42,713 bases of DNA from Acidobacteriota bacterium (GCA_024641545.1 JAHECW010000006.1:23142-65854), one strand, 5' to 3'; positions 1-8,871 are shown, counted from the first letter of the stretch. Translations and numbers: made by a program. Notes: generated by a model not told the origin, from the sequence alone.

Positions 1-11
1 TATGTTGATGA

Positions 12-701
12 TGTTACTGTTACTTCATTCCGGCCGCCGCCCGCGCTGATGGTGTCGGTGACTCGTTCTTCGTCACCGACGTCGACGTCAACAACGGCGG
101 TATCGCCACCGCCACCTATCAGGTGCTCTGGCTGCCCCGCGACACCGACAACTCGAGCCCCGCAGCCAGCGCCCCGGTGAGTGTCGCGTCAGGTCGCACC
201 GAACGCTGGGAAGATGTCCTGGGTGCGGTCTTCAACGTCAAGGAAGGGGAGACCGCCCTCGGCGCGTTGGCCTTCATCTCCGATCGCAAGGACCTCAAGC
301 TCTTTTCGCGCACCTTCAATCTGAGTGACACCGGGACTTTCGGTCAGGCCATTCCCGGGATCGCCAGCGGTGACCTCATCCCCGCCGGTGAGATGAAGCG
401 GATCCTCTTCTTCACCGAAAACAGCGACTACCGCTCCAACATCGGTATCCTCAACGGCACCGGTTCGCCGATGACCATCAAGTGGCGCCGCTACACCGAG
501 GACGGCATGATGGTCGACCAGTCCATGGCCGATCTTCCCGCCTGGGGCAACGTCCAGCTCAACCGCGTCTTCAGCGCCGAAGCGCCGGTCAAGGGCGGCT
601 ACATCGATGTCTGGACCGAGACCGAGGGCGCAGCCTTCGCCGCCTATGGTTCGGTTCTCGACAACGCGACCTCCGACCCGACGACCGTGCTGCCGCAGTA
701 A
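12..701 (+). CDS. C-terminal part of a secreted/cell-surface protein, 5' end outside or disrupted at the window edge
   Basis: Open frame from about nt 12 to TAA at 701 (ADGVGDSFFVTDVDVNNGG...YGSVLDNATSDPTTVLPQ). Ending resembles that of CDS 18582..19676 (YGSVVNNNANDPTSILPS). Followed by an intrinsic terminator. Confidence 0.7.
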   Translation, partial: CYCYFIPAAARADGVGDSFFVTDVDVNNGGIATATYQVLWLPRDTDNSSPAASAPVSVASGRTERWEDVLGAVFNVKEGETALGALAFISDRKDLKLFSRTFNLSDTGTFGQAIPGIASGDLIPAGEMKRILFFTENSDYRSNIGILNGTGSPMTIKWRRYTEDGMMVDQSMADLPAWGNVQLNRVFSAEAPVKGGYIDVWTETEGAAFAAYGSVLDNATSDPTTVLPQ

Positions 702-728
702 CGTCGATCGGACTCACGCAACCACCAA

Positions 729-756
729 CGGGGGGGCTTCGGCCCCCTCGTATTTT
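729..756 (+). terminator. Intrinsic terminator, C(UUCG)G tetraloop hairpin plus T-run
   Basis: cgggggggc-ttcg-gccccctcg stem (one G-T pair) followed by tattttt. Confidence 0.85.
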
Positions 757-759
757 TGG

Positions 760-1725
760 TCAAACCCGCAGCCGCAGTGCGACGAAGCTCAGGTCGTCGT
801 CGAGGCGGTCGAGGTGGTGAAAGTCGCTCACGGCGTCGGTGAGAGCGGAGAAGACTCCACACGGGCTTCCGTCGGACGCGGCGAGACTCTTGGCGGTGTG
901 TTCGATACCGAAGACCTCGCCATCGGCATTCTCCAGCTCGAACAGGCCATCGGTGCAGATGAGCAGGGTGTCTTCCCCACCGAGTTCGAAGGATGCGGAC
1001 GCCGTCTCCATTTCCGGAAACAGCACGAGTGGAACCGAGGTCGCCTCGAATAGGTCCACTGCGCCCTCCCGGCGCCGGACGAGAATCGGCGGATGACCGG
1101 CCGACAGATAGTCGACGGTTCCGTCGCGAGCGATTCTGACGAGAACGCCGGTCGCGTAGATGCAACCGGGGTCGTCCGGGTTTCTGGTTTCGATGAATCG
1201 TCTCTCGATTTCTTTCGCCAGCTCGGTGAGCGGCAGCCCCGGATCGGTGTCACCGAGAATGAGCTTGAGGACCACCGCCGCGAAACCGGCCCGGACCCCG
1301 TGGCCGGAGACATCGAGCACCCAGATGGTGAGTTCGTCCGCTCCGGTGGACCTCCAGCCGAAGAGATCGCCGGAAAGGTGACAGTAGGATTCGAGCATGG
1401 CCGCGACCTCGACCGGCGCGTTCGGCGGGAGTTCCCGCGGCAGCAGGGAGTACTGCACGAGGTGGCCGAGGTGCAGGGCGGGGTCCATGCCGGGGAAGAG
1501 GTGGGGCCGATATTGAAAGGTCATCACGCCTTCTGAGCTGCGCGAGAGCTCGGCGCCTTCCCCCGGCGTGCCGAACTCGATGAGCTCGGCGGCCGCGGCT
1601 TCGCGAATGATGTCCTCGAGGCGTTTGCCGAGAGAACGGCCGCCGAACGGTCGATCCAACCGGAAGCTCGATCCGAGGTTTTTTACCAGATCAGCGACCG
1701 TCCGGTCGAGGTCAATCGAGTTCAT
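760..1725 (-). CDS. PP2C/SpoIIE-family serine phosphatase
   Basis: 321 aa; SGDLFGW...IWVLDVSGHGVRAGFAAVVLK...LLICTDGLFELENADGEVFG motifs. Confidence 0.88.
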   Translation of the reverse strand: MNSIDLDRTVADLVKNLGSSFRLDRPFGGRSLGKRLEDIIREAAAAELIEFGTPGEGAELSRSSEGVMTFQYRPHLFPGMDPALHLGHLVQYSLLPRELPPNAPVEVAAMLESYCHLSGDLFGWRSTGADELTIWVLDVSGHGVRAGFAAVVLKLILGDTDPGLPLTELAKEIERRFIETRNPDDPGCIYATGVLVRIARDGTVDYLSAGHPPILVRRREGAVDLFEATSVPLVLFPEMETASASFELGGEDTLLICTDGLFELENADGEVFGIEHTAKSLAASDGSPCGVFSALTDAVSDFHHLDRLDDDLSFVALRLRV

Positions 1726-1744
1726 ATTCGGCGATTCTACCCGC

Positions 1745-2707
1745 TTACCAAAATTGGATCGGCGCGAAGCTGAAACACAGGACGAAGACGGCGATGGCGA
1801 TCCAGCCGATGATCTTCCGTCCGCGGTCGAGGGGTTCGCGCTCGTCGAGGATCGGTGGGTGCTCAGGGCCGACCAGCACCAGGATCGCCGCCCACAGCGC
1901 CCAGCCGGGCCACAGGGCGATCATGATGACGAAGACGGCCAGCAACCGGCGCGCCCAGCGCCGGTGCCCCGCGCCGAAGAGAGCGTAGGCGATGTGGCCG
2001 CCGTCGAGCTGGAAGAAGGGGAGGAGGTTGAGCGCCGTGACCAGCAGCCCCCACCACGCCGCCCACGCCATCGGGTGCAGCATGATGTCCTCGGCGCCGG
2101 TGAGACCGGGAAAGAACACGACCCGAGCCAGGAACTTGAAGAGGATCGGTTCGGAGAAGTAGACCAGTGGACCCTCGTGCGGGAACTCCCGGACCTGGGA
2201 CATGGCGAGCCCGGCGACCAGGGTGGGGACGGCGACGATGAAACCGGCGAGGGGACCCCAGGCGCCGATGTCCATGAGTTGGTTGCGGGTGGTGATGGGT
2301 TGCTTGATCCGCATCACCGCGCCGAGGGTGCCCGGACTGAAAGGCATCGGCACCGGCATCGGAAGAAAGAACGGCGGCGTGGTCAGGAGGCCGTGACGCC
2401 GGGCGGCGATGAAGTGGCCCATCTCGTGCGCCAGAAGGATGAGCAGCAGGGGAACGGCGAACTTGAGTCCCTCGCCGACAAAGGTCGGGTGGACCATGAG
2501 ATCGAGCCAACCGAGGCGAGCGAGTTCGACCGGGGTCCAGCCGTAGAAGATCGCCCCCATGAAGGTCGAGGTGCCCAGCGTCAGGACAAAGAGCAGGACG
2601 TGCAGCCACCACCGCGGCCGGTACTCCGGTTGTTCAAACGGAAAGGCCCCGGCGGTCTGACCGTCGGGGCCGATGGATCCGAAGATCTCGCGTGAACTCA
2701 AGATCAA
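1745..2707 (-). CDS. Site-2 protease family (M50) membrane metallopeptidase
   Basis: 320 aa; LLAHEMGHFIAARRHG (HExxH) and FFQLDGGHIAYALFG motifs; several TM segments; TTG start overlaps the upstream stop codon. Confidence 0.88.
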   Translation of the reverse strand: MILSSREIFGSIGPDGQTAGAFPFEQPEYRPRWWLHVLLFVLTLGTSTFMGAIFYGWTPVELARLGWLDLMVHPTFVGEGLKFAVPLLLILLAHEMGHFIAARRHGLLTTPPFFLPMPVPMPFSPGTLGAVMRIKQPITTRNQLMDIGAWGPLAGFIVAVPTLVAGLAMSQVREFPHEGPLVYFSEPILFKFLARVVFFPGLTGAEDIMLHPMAWAAWWGLLVTALNLLPFFQLDGGHIAYALFGAGHRRWARRLLAVFVIMIALWPGWALWAAILVLVGPEHPPILDEREPLDRGRKIIGWIAIAVFVLCFSFAPIQFW

Positions 2708-2973
2708 CTCATGTTGCGCAACGACTTCCCGGGTTTGAAGCGGATGGTCTTTCCGGGCGGAATCTCGACCTCTTTCCCCGTCTTCGGGTTGCGGCCGATA
2801 CCACGCTTGCGGTCCTTGACCTGGAAGACGCCGAAGCCTCGGAGCTCGATGCGGTCGCCTCGCAGAAGCGCTTCTTTCATGCCTTCAAAAAGCGCATTGA
2901 CGGCGTCAGTGGCCTTCGGTTTCGCAAGGTCCGTGGCCTCCATCACCTTTTCTACGAGATCCGACTTGATCAT
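2704..2973 (-). CDS. HU/IHF family DNA-binding protein
   Basis: MIKSDLVEKVMEATDLAKPKATDAVNALFEGMKEALLRGDRIELRGFGVFQVKDRKRGIGRNPKTGKEVEIPPGKTIRFKPGKSL; AAGGAGGAG upstream of ATG. Confidence 0.95.
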   Translation of the reverse strand: MIKSDLVEKVMEATDLAKPKATDAVNALFEGMKEALLRGDRIELRGFGVFQVKDRKRGIGRNPKTGKEVEIPPGKTIRFKPGKSLRNMS

Positions 2974-3056
2974 CCACTCCTCCTTCAAGCGACAGGAATT
3001 GCGAAGATACCGGGAAGCTCTAACTGTGTCAAGGGTTAGCTCGTCGTTGGATACGG

Positions 3057-3088
3057 AAAACGCCCCCCAGGCGAGGACCGGGGGGGCG
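3057..3088 (-). terminator. Intrinsic terminator downstream of ssb
   Basis: Perfect 8-bp arms cgcccccc/ggggggcg; read on the minus strand the hairpin is followed by TTTT. Confidence 0.75.
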
Positions 3089-3111
3089 GTTCGGGCGTTT
3101 GCTCGGTCGGT

Positions 3112-3513
3112 CTAGAACGGAACGTCGTCGGAGTCGTCGGGGAAGCCGCCGGATGGACCCTGGTCGCGGAACCCGCCGTCATTGGATGACGGCCGGCCGC
3201 CGAGAAGTTCCATCTCCCGGACGTGAATCTCGGTCGAGTACTTTTTCTGCCCGTCCTGGTCCCAGCTCCGGGTTCGGATCTGGCCCTCGATGTAGAGCTG
3301 CTTGCCCTTGCTGACGTACTGCTCGACGATGTCCACCATGCGGTCCCAGAAGACCAGTCGGTGCCACTCGGTGCGGGGGTTACCGCTCTCGTCCTTGGAC
3401 CGGCGGTCGGTGGTTGCGAGGGAAACGGTGGCGAGACGGATGCCGCTCGGAAGCGATTTGATTTCCGGATCCCGGCCGACGTTGCCGACAAGGATGACTT
3501 TGTTGATCCCCAT
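3112..3513 (-). CDS. ssb: Single-stranded DNA-binding protein
   Basis: MGINKVILVGNVGRDPEIKSLPSGIRLATVSLATTDRR...acidic tip DDSDDVPF. Confidence 0.95.
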   Translation of the reverse strand: MGINKVILVGNVGRDPEIKSLPSGIRLATVSLATTDRRSKDESGNPRTEWHRLVFWDRMVDIVEQYVSKGKQLYIEGQIRTRSWDQDGQKKYSTEIHVREMELLGGRPSSNDGGFRDQGPSGGFPDDSDDVPF

Positions 3514-3578
3514 GGGAGTCTCCTTCCTGCGTGGACAGGGTAGGGGGAGTTTACTAGGCCCGGAGGGGGAGGGCAACA

Positions 3579-3606
3579 CCCCGCACCCTTCCCCTTTCCC
3601 TCTCCC
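3579..3606 (-). repeat. G-tract array (G-quadruplex-capable) in the ssb leader region
   Basis: Minus strand reads GGG AGA GGG AAA GGGG AA GGG TGC GGGG. Confidence 0.7.
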
Positions 3607-3717
3607 GCTCTCGCGTCCGTATCCGTTTCGGTTTCCGTCTTCCGCACCACAGTGTCAGTTGGATAAGGTCACTTTTCAGAGATTGATCGCTGTTCAAACG
3701 GGAACGGGAGAAGGAGA

Positions 3718-3744
3718 GGGAGAGGGAGAGGGAGAGGGAAAGGG
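3718..3744 (+). repeat. Hexanucleotide (AGAGGG)n tract, G-quadruplex-capable, upstream of murJ
   Basis: Five GGG tracts with 3-nt loops: gggagagggagagggagagggaaaggg. Confidence 0.8.
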
Positions 3745-3787
3745 AAATCGGCCCCGAACCGGCCGCATTCCCGCCACACTCCGGTGG

Positions 3788-3793
3788 TACTCT
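3788..3793 (+). promoter_or_regulatory. Candidate -10 (TACTCT) 6 nt before the murJ GTG
   Basis: TACTCT-N6-GTG, no Shine-Dalgarno visible. Confidence 0.35.
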
Positions 3794-3799
3794 CTGCTC

Positions 3800-5368
3800 G
3801 TGAGCCAGGAACAGCGTCTGCTCAGGCACGCCTCGCGGATGGCGGTGGTCACCCTCTTCTGTCGGGTGTCGGGCTACCTCCGCGACAAGGCGCTGTACTC
3901 GGTGATCGGCGCCGGGTTCCTCAACGACGCCTACCGGACCGCCAACCGGATTCCCAACGCCTTCCGCGGGCTCTTCGCCGAGGGCACCCTGCACGCCGCC
4001 TTTGTCCCGACCTTTTCGCAGCTCGTCGGTCGTGACCCCGAGAACCGGGAAGCCCGCGAGCTCTTCCGCGGCCTCCTCGCGGTGCTGCTGCTGGTTGTCG
4101 GCGCCGTGGTGGCGGTCGGCATCGTCGCCTCGCCGTGGCTGGTGCGGCTCTTCGCCGCGGGCTTTTCCGATGTCGCCGGGAAGCTCGAGACCACCGTGCT
4201 CATGAACCGGATCATGTTCCCGTATCTGCTGCTGATCTCGTTGGCGGCGCTGCTCCAGGCGGTGCTCAACAGCCACGAGCGCTTCCTCCTTGCGGCCTCG
4301 ACTCCGCTGTTCTTCAACCTGACCCTCGCCGTGGTCGCCTGGGCGGTGGTGCCGAGAGTCGACGACCCGACGCTGGTGCTTTCGGGCGCGGTTCTCGTCG
4401 GCGGTGTGTTCCAGTTCGCCGTTCAGCTGCCGGCGGTCCGACGGCTCGGTTTTTCGATCCGCCCGCTGTGGTCGTGCTTTCGCAGCGCCCGCGTTCGACA
4501 GGTTCTCCTGCTGATGCTGCCGGGGATCCCGGTGCTCGGAATCAACCAGCTCAACCAGCTCATCTCGAACCGTTTCGCATCGTTCATCGACGGCGGCGTG
4601 AGCTACACCTACGGCGCCTACCGGGTGACCGAGCTGCTCTTCGGCGCGGTGGTGGTGCAGATGACGACGGTTCTGCTGCCGCTGCTGTCCAAGGAACTCC
4701 GCGAAGACCCCGAACAGGCCTCGACCACGCTGCTGAGGACCGTCAGCCTGGTCAGCTTCGTCACCCTGCCGACGGCGGTGGTGATGGCGGTGCTGTCGCA
4801 ACCCATCATCGGCCTGCTCTTCGGCGGCGGCCGGTTCAACCCGGCCGACGTGGCGATCACCGGCACCACCCTGACGGCCTATGCGTTTTCGCTCGTCGGC
4901 ACCGGCCACGTCAAGGTCATGGCGAGCGCATTTTTCGCCCAGCGGAACACCAAAACGCCGATGTGGGGAAGTCTGGTCGCGCTGCTGGTCTTCACCGTGG
5001 TGTGCTGGCGGCTCGTCGGGCCGTACGGAACGCCGGGCTTGGGCTGGGCGAACACCGCCGCGATGATCTGCTTCGCCGGCTTCCTGACCGCGCTCTACCA
5101 CCGCCGCTACGGTCTCGCGGGGCCCGCCGTCGGTCCGACCCTCAAGGCTCTTGCCCGTCAGGTCGTGGCGAGCGCGGTGGTCGCGGCCGGTCTCCTGGAA
5201 CTGCGCTGGTGGCTGGTCGGAATCGACCACACCTCTCTCGCCGGCGCGCTCCGCCTGGCCGCGGTCCTGACGCCCACCATCGTGGCATACGTCGGGCTGG
5301 TGACGCTGCTCGGGGGGCGGGAACTGGCCAACCTCATGGCAACCTTCAAGAAGGAGACCGCCGGGTGA
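3800..5368 (+). CDS. murJ: MurJ/MviN lipid II flippase
   Basis: 522 aa from GTG; SRMAVVTLFCRVSGYLRDKALYSVIGAGFLNDAYRTANRIPNAFRGLFAEGTLHAAFVPTFSQL; polytopic membrane protein. The tracked ORF start (3302) is upstream of the likely true start. Confidence 0.93.
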   Translation: MSQEQRLLRHASRMAVVTLFCRVSGYLRDKALYSVIGAGFLNDAYRTANRIPNAFRGLFAEGTLHAAFVPTFSQLVGRDPENREARELFRGLLAVLLLVVGAVVAVGIVASPWLVRLFAAGFSDVAGKLETTVLMNRIMFPYLLLISLAALLQAVLNSHERFLLAASTPLFFNLTLAVVAWAVVPRVDDPTLVLSGAVLVGGVFQFAVQLPAVRRLGFSIRPLWSCFRSARVRQVLLLMLPGIPVLGINQLNQLISNRFASFIDGGVSYTYGAYRVTELLFGAVVVQMTTVLLPLLSKELREDPEQASTTLLRTVSLVSFVTLPTAVVMAVLSQPIIGLLFGGGRFNPADVAITGTTLTAYAFSLVGTGHVKVMASAFFAQRNTKTPMWGSLVALLVFTVVCWRLVGPYGTPGLGWANTAAMICFAGFLTALYHRRYGLAGPAVGPTLKALARQVVASAVVAAGLLELRWWLVGIDHTSLAGALRLAAVLTPTIVAYVGLVTLLGGRELANLMATFKKETAG

Positions 5369-5811
5369 AGCTCGTGATCCAGCGGGTGTCCCGGGCGTCG
5401 GTTCGGGTCGGCGCCGAGATCGTCGGCGCGATCGGGCCCGGTCTGCTGGTGCTGGTCGGTCTCGAGCACGACGACGGTGAGGGCGAGGTCGACAAGGCGG
5501 CCCGGCGGATCGCCACGCTGCGGGTCTTCGAGGACGACGGCGGCAGGATGAATCGCGGGCTCGACGAAGTCGGGGGCAGGGTCCTCGCGGTCTCGCAGTT
5601 CACCCTCGCGGGCTCCATCCGCAAGGGCCGTCGGCCGAGCTTCGACGGCGCCATGCCGGGTGAACGGGCCGAGCCGCTCTTCGATCGCTTCGTCGAACTC
5701 CTGCGCGGCCTCGGAGTCGAAGTGGAGACCGGGAAATTCGGCGCGATGATGGAGGTCGAACTCGTCAACGACGGACCGGTGACGCTGATCTGGGAAAGCG
5801 ACGCCGGCTGA
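5365..5811 (+). CDS. dtd: D-aminoacyl-tRNA deacylase
   Basis: VKLVIQRVSRASVRVGAEIVGAIGPGLLVLVGLEHDDGEGEVDKAARRI...AVSQFTLAGSIRKGRRPSFDGAM; GTGA overlap with the murJ stop. Confidence 0.95.
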   Translation: MKLVIQRVSRASVRVGAEIVGAIGPGLLVLVGLEHDDGEGEVDKAARRIATLRVFEDDGGRMNRGLDEVGGRVLAVSQFTLAGSIRKGRRPSFDGAMPGERAEPLFDRFVELLRGLGVEVETGKFGAMMEVELVNDGPVTLIWESDAG

Positions 5812-6067
5812 CGCCGACGAATTCTCAGTTATTGATTATGAATTATGAATTTTCCATCGCATCGATTCTCGCAGAGAGAATCCAATAGTTCGACGATTGA
5901 ATCGTCACTGAATTTTCCATTACTTTGCGAAATTGACTTCGATGTCATTAAGAATTAAGAATTTAAAATTGAGAATCATGAGTGAATTTACACAATGTCA
6001 GCAGCGCTTCGAGCTGCGTCCATCATTCATAATTCATCATTCATAATTCATAATTCATAATTCATAA
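5812..6067. repeat. AT-rich intergenic island with heptanucleotide repeats and hairpins between convergent genes
   Basis: ttcataa tandem units at about 6034-6067, inverse ttatgaattatgaa near 5836-5849, hairpin GATTCTC-gcaga-GAGAATC (5864-5882), palindrome GACGATT-g-AATCGTC (5892-5906), 12-bp direct repeat tgaattttccat (5846, 5909). Confidence 0.75.
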
Positions 6068-7651
6068 TTATTTCTTCCGTTCTTCGATAAAAGCATCCCA
6101 GAATTCCGCGGCCTCGCCGAAGTGGTCGATGGCGGCGGCCATCTGATCGTCGCCCTCGAGCGCCTTCCGATAGCCGGCGGTCAAACCGATGGTGGCGTTG
6201 TAGACCTCGACCGTGATGCTTCTCATGATATCGGCGGACTCGGCCTCGTCCTCCTGGAGGCTCTCGATGACCCCGGGCTCGAGGATCTCCTCCTCGACAA
6301 CCCAGCTCCAGAACTTCTCGGCGATCTCGCCGTCGGGCTCGAAGCTCTCGGCGAACGCGGCATAGTCGGTCTCCGGAACGTCGGCCAGGAGTTCCACCGC
6401 GAACCGGAAGAACGCCGAGACGCTGAAGAGCCGCACCATGGACTCCGACAACGTCCGATTCTCGACGGTGATGTCCGGGGTGATGCCGCCTCCGCCCATG
6501 ACCGTCCGCCCGGCGTCGGTCTCGTAGATCTCGGCCGTCGATTCGTCGGTTCCATTCCGGTGGGTGACATAGTCGATGAAAGACTCGTAGTCGCGTTGGA
6601 TGCAGCGACCCGAGGGCGTGTAGTAACGGGCGGTGGTGAGCGCGAGCCCGGTGTCGCGCACCGTGAACACGGTCTGGACGAGGCCTTTGCCCCAGGTCAC
6701 CTCACCCAGCACCAGACCGCGATCGTGGTCCTGGACGGCGCCGGCGACGATCTCGGAGGCCGATGCCGAGCCCTCGTTGACCAGGACCACCAGGGGCCCG
6801 TTGAAGCCGCCGGGGTTGCCGGGGGCGCGGAAAGTCGTGTTGTTCTCGGGTGTCCGGCCGCGGGTCGACGTGATGAACTGATCGGGCTTGAGGAAGAGAT
6901 CGGAGACCCCCACCGCGGCGTCCAGAGGGCCTCCCGGGTTGTTTCGGAGATCGAAGATCAACCGTTTCATCCCCTGGGCCGAGAGGGTGGCGATGGCGTC
7001 CGTGACCTCACGCGTACTGGTGTTGGAGAACTCGGAGAGCCTGATGTAGCCGATATCGGGCTCGATGAGGAAGGAGTATCGAACCGAGGTCTGGGGAATC
7101 CTCGTGCGTTCGATCTCCACATCGAAGGGCTCCTTGAAGCCCGGACGGGCGATGGTGAGGACCACGGTGGTCCCTTCGGGACCCCGGACCAGATCGACGA
7201 CCTCATCGAGGCTGAGGTCTTCGGTCTCATCGCCGGCCACCTTGGCGATGACATCGCCGGCGCGCAGGCCCCGCGAGGCGGCCGGGGTGCCCGCGATGGG
7301 AGAGATGACGGTGACGTTGCCGTTGCGGCGGGAGATGATGATCCCGACGCCGAAGAACGAACCCTCCTGGCGCGCCCGCATCTGGCGAAAGGAGCGCGGA
7401 TCGAGGTAGCTCGAATGGGGGTCGAGAACCTGGAGCATCCCGCCGATCCCGTCATAGACGATGTCTTCCGGCTGGTGCTCTTCGGGCAGCCACTCGAGAA
7501 GGGTCGTAACGATCTCCGAAGCCCGCAGGACGAGCTCCTGCTCGTTTTCTGGAACCGATCGTTCACCGAAGATGACGCCGCTGGCGGCGCCGATCATCAG
7601 CGTGCAGGCGACGAAGATCAGGGCGAATGGACGATGTGTGGTTTGGCTCAT
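6068..7651 (-). CDS. S41-family carboxy-terminal processing peptidase with PDZ domain
   Basis: 527 aa; N-terminal signal/TM; PDZ-like VISPIAGTPAASRGLRAGDVIAKV; GPLVVLVNEGSASASEIVAGAVQDHDRGLVLGEVTWGKGLVQT catalytic Ser/Lys region. Confidence 0.92.
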   Translation of the reverse strand: MSQTTHRPFALIFVACTLMIGAASGVIFGERSVPENEQELVLRASEIVTTLLEWLPEEHQPEDIVYDGIGGMLQVLDPHSSYLDPRSFRQMRARQEGSFFGVGIIISRRNGNVTVISPIAGTPAASRGLRAGDVIAKVAGDETEDLSLDEVVDLVRGPEGTTVVLTIARPGFKEPFDVEIERTRIPQTSVRYSFLIEPDIGYIRLSEFSNTSTREVTDAIATLSAQGMKRLIFDLRNNPGGPLDAAVGVSDLFLKPDQFITSTRGRTPENNTTFRAPGNPGGFNGPLVVLVNEGSASASEIVAGAVQDHDRGLVLGEVTWGKGLVQTVFTVRDTGLALTTARYYTPSGRCIQRDYESFIDYVTHRNGTDESTAEIYETDAGRTVMGGGGITPDITVENRTLSESMVRLFSVSAFFRFAVELLADVPETDYAAFAESFEPDGEIAEKFWSWVVEEEILEPGVIESLQEDEAESADIMRSITVEVYNATIGLTAGYRKALEGDDQMAAAIDHFGEAAEFWDAFIEERKK

Positions 7652-7785
7652 GGTCCTTCAACGTGTACAACCCGAGATGGTTGCGCTTCCCAGCTCACGA
7701 TACAGGAAACCGGCTGGAGACCAAAATCGTTCCCGGCGGTGCCGATCCGTCGTTGCGAAGCTATACTGTCCCCCGGAGGTGCGCG

Positions 7786-8082
7786 GTGTTCGGTCCTCTC
7801 GGGATGCCCGAGATCATCATGATCTTCATCGTCGGTCTGCTCTTGTTCGGACCGAGAAAGATGCCCCAGCTCGGCCGCTCCATCGGTCGTGCCCTGGGCG
7901 AGTTCCGCCGCGCTTCCAACGAATTCAAGCGAACTGTCGAGGACGAGGTCGCGGCGGAGGAGATTCGATCGGTCGAGAAGGAGATCCGCGACATCAAGAG
8001 CACGGGCACCGAGTTCGTCAAGACCACCGTCGACGACGCCGAAAAAGCGCCGGCGACCCCCGAGGAGCAGACCCAAAAGTGA
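7786..8082 (+). CDS. Sec-independent translocase TatA/TatB family
   Basis: VFGPLGMPEIIMIFIVGLLLFGPRKMPQLGRSIGRALGEFRRASNEFKR; GGAGG before GTG. Confidence 0.9.
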   Translation: MFGPLGMPEIIMIFIVGLLLFGPRKMPQLGRSIGRALGEFRRASNEFKRTVEDEVAAEEIRSVEKEIRDIKSTGTEFVKTTVDDAEKAPATPEEQTQK

Positions 8083-8858
8083 CCGGCGTCAATCCGGAAC
8101 TTCCGGACGAGCTCGAGGAGGGGACCGAAGATCTCCCGCGCATGACCCTGCTCGACCACCTGGATGAGCTCAGGAAACGCCTCTTCGCCAGCGTGGTCGC
8201 GGTCTTCATCGCATTTATGGCTTGTTGGTACTTCTCACCGGCCATCTTCCACTGGCTGCAGCTGCCGATCCTCGAGGTGCTTCCACCGGACGACAAGCTC
8301 GCCTTTACCGATCTTGCCGGCCCCTTCATGCTCTACATCAAGGTCGCCCTGCTGTCGGCGATCTTCGTCGCCTCGCCCTTCTTGCTGCTCCAACTCTGGC
8401 TCTTCCTCAAACCCGGCCTCTACAAGCGAGAGCGGCGGCTTGCGGTGCCGTTTATCGTGTTCACCACGCTCTTCTTTGTCGCCGGCGGTCTCTTCGGCTA
8501 CTACGTGGCTTTCCCCATGGTGGTCGATTTTCTCCTTGGAATCGGCAAGGACTTCAAACAGGTCGTCACCATCCAGGCCTACTTCGGCATGATGTCCAAG
8601 ATCCTTCTCGGACTCGGCCTGGTTTTTGAAATGCCCATGCTGATGTTCTTCCTCGCCCGGATCGGAGTCGTCAACGCGCGGCAGCTGATCAAGGGTTTCC
8701 GCTGGGCGGTGTTGGGCATCTTCGTGACCGCGGCGGTGATCACGCCGACGCCGGATATCGCCACTCAGACCGTCTTCGCGGTGCCGATGATTCTTCTTTA
8801 TCTACTGGGTGTGGTTGTGGCTGCGATCTTCGGCAAGCGACGAGCGACCGACGACTGA
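8079..8858 (+). CDS. tatC: Sec-independent translocase TatC
   Basis: MTLLDHLDELRKRLFASVVAVFIAFMACWYFSP...; multiple TM segments; GTGA overlap with tatA. Confidence 0.93.
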   Translation: MTGVNPELPDELEEGTEDLPRMTLLDHLDELRKRLFASVVAVFIAFMACWYFSPAIFHWLQLPILEVLPPDDKLAFTDLAGPFMLYIKVALLSAIFVASPFLLLQLWLFLKPGLYKRERRLAVPFIVFTTLFFVAGGLFGYYVAFPMVVDFLLGIGKDFKQVVTIQAYFGMMSKILLGLGLVFEMPMLMFFLARIGVVNARQLIKGFRWAVLGIFVTAAVITPTPDIATQTVFAVPMILLYLLGVVVAAIFGKRRATDD

Positions 8859-8871
8859 CTTGAATGATGGG

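Noticed and set aside
3302-3799. N-terminal extension of the tracked murJ ORF (from 3302)
   Set aside because: Overlaps ssb antisense and the repeat tracts; MurJ homology starts right after GTG 3800.
3554-5230. 558-aa minus-strand ORF over murJ
   Set aside because: Antisense shadow ORF of murJ; low-complexity Q/E/H/R composition and a LSLSLSLSLSF segment that is simply the purine hexamer repeat translated.
4135-5364. N-terminal part of ORF 4135..5811
   Set aside because: Out-of-frame reading of murJ; only the part from GTG 5365 is the real dtd gene.
6122-7822. 566-aa plus-strand ORF over the S41 peptidase
   Set aside because: Antisense artifact of high GC content; the opposite strand has clear PDZ and S41 motifs.
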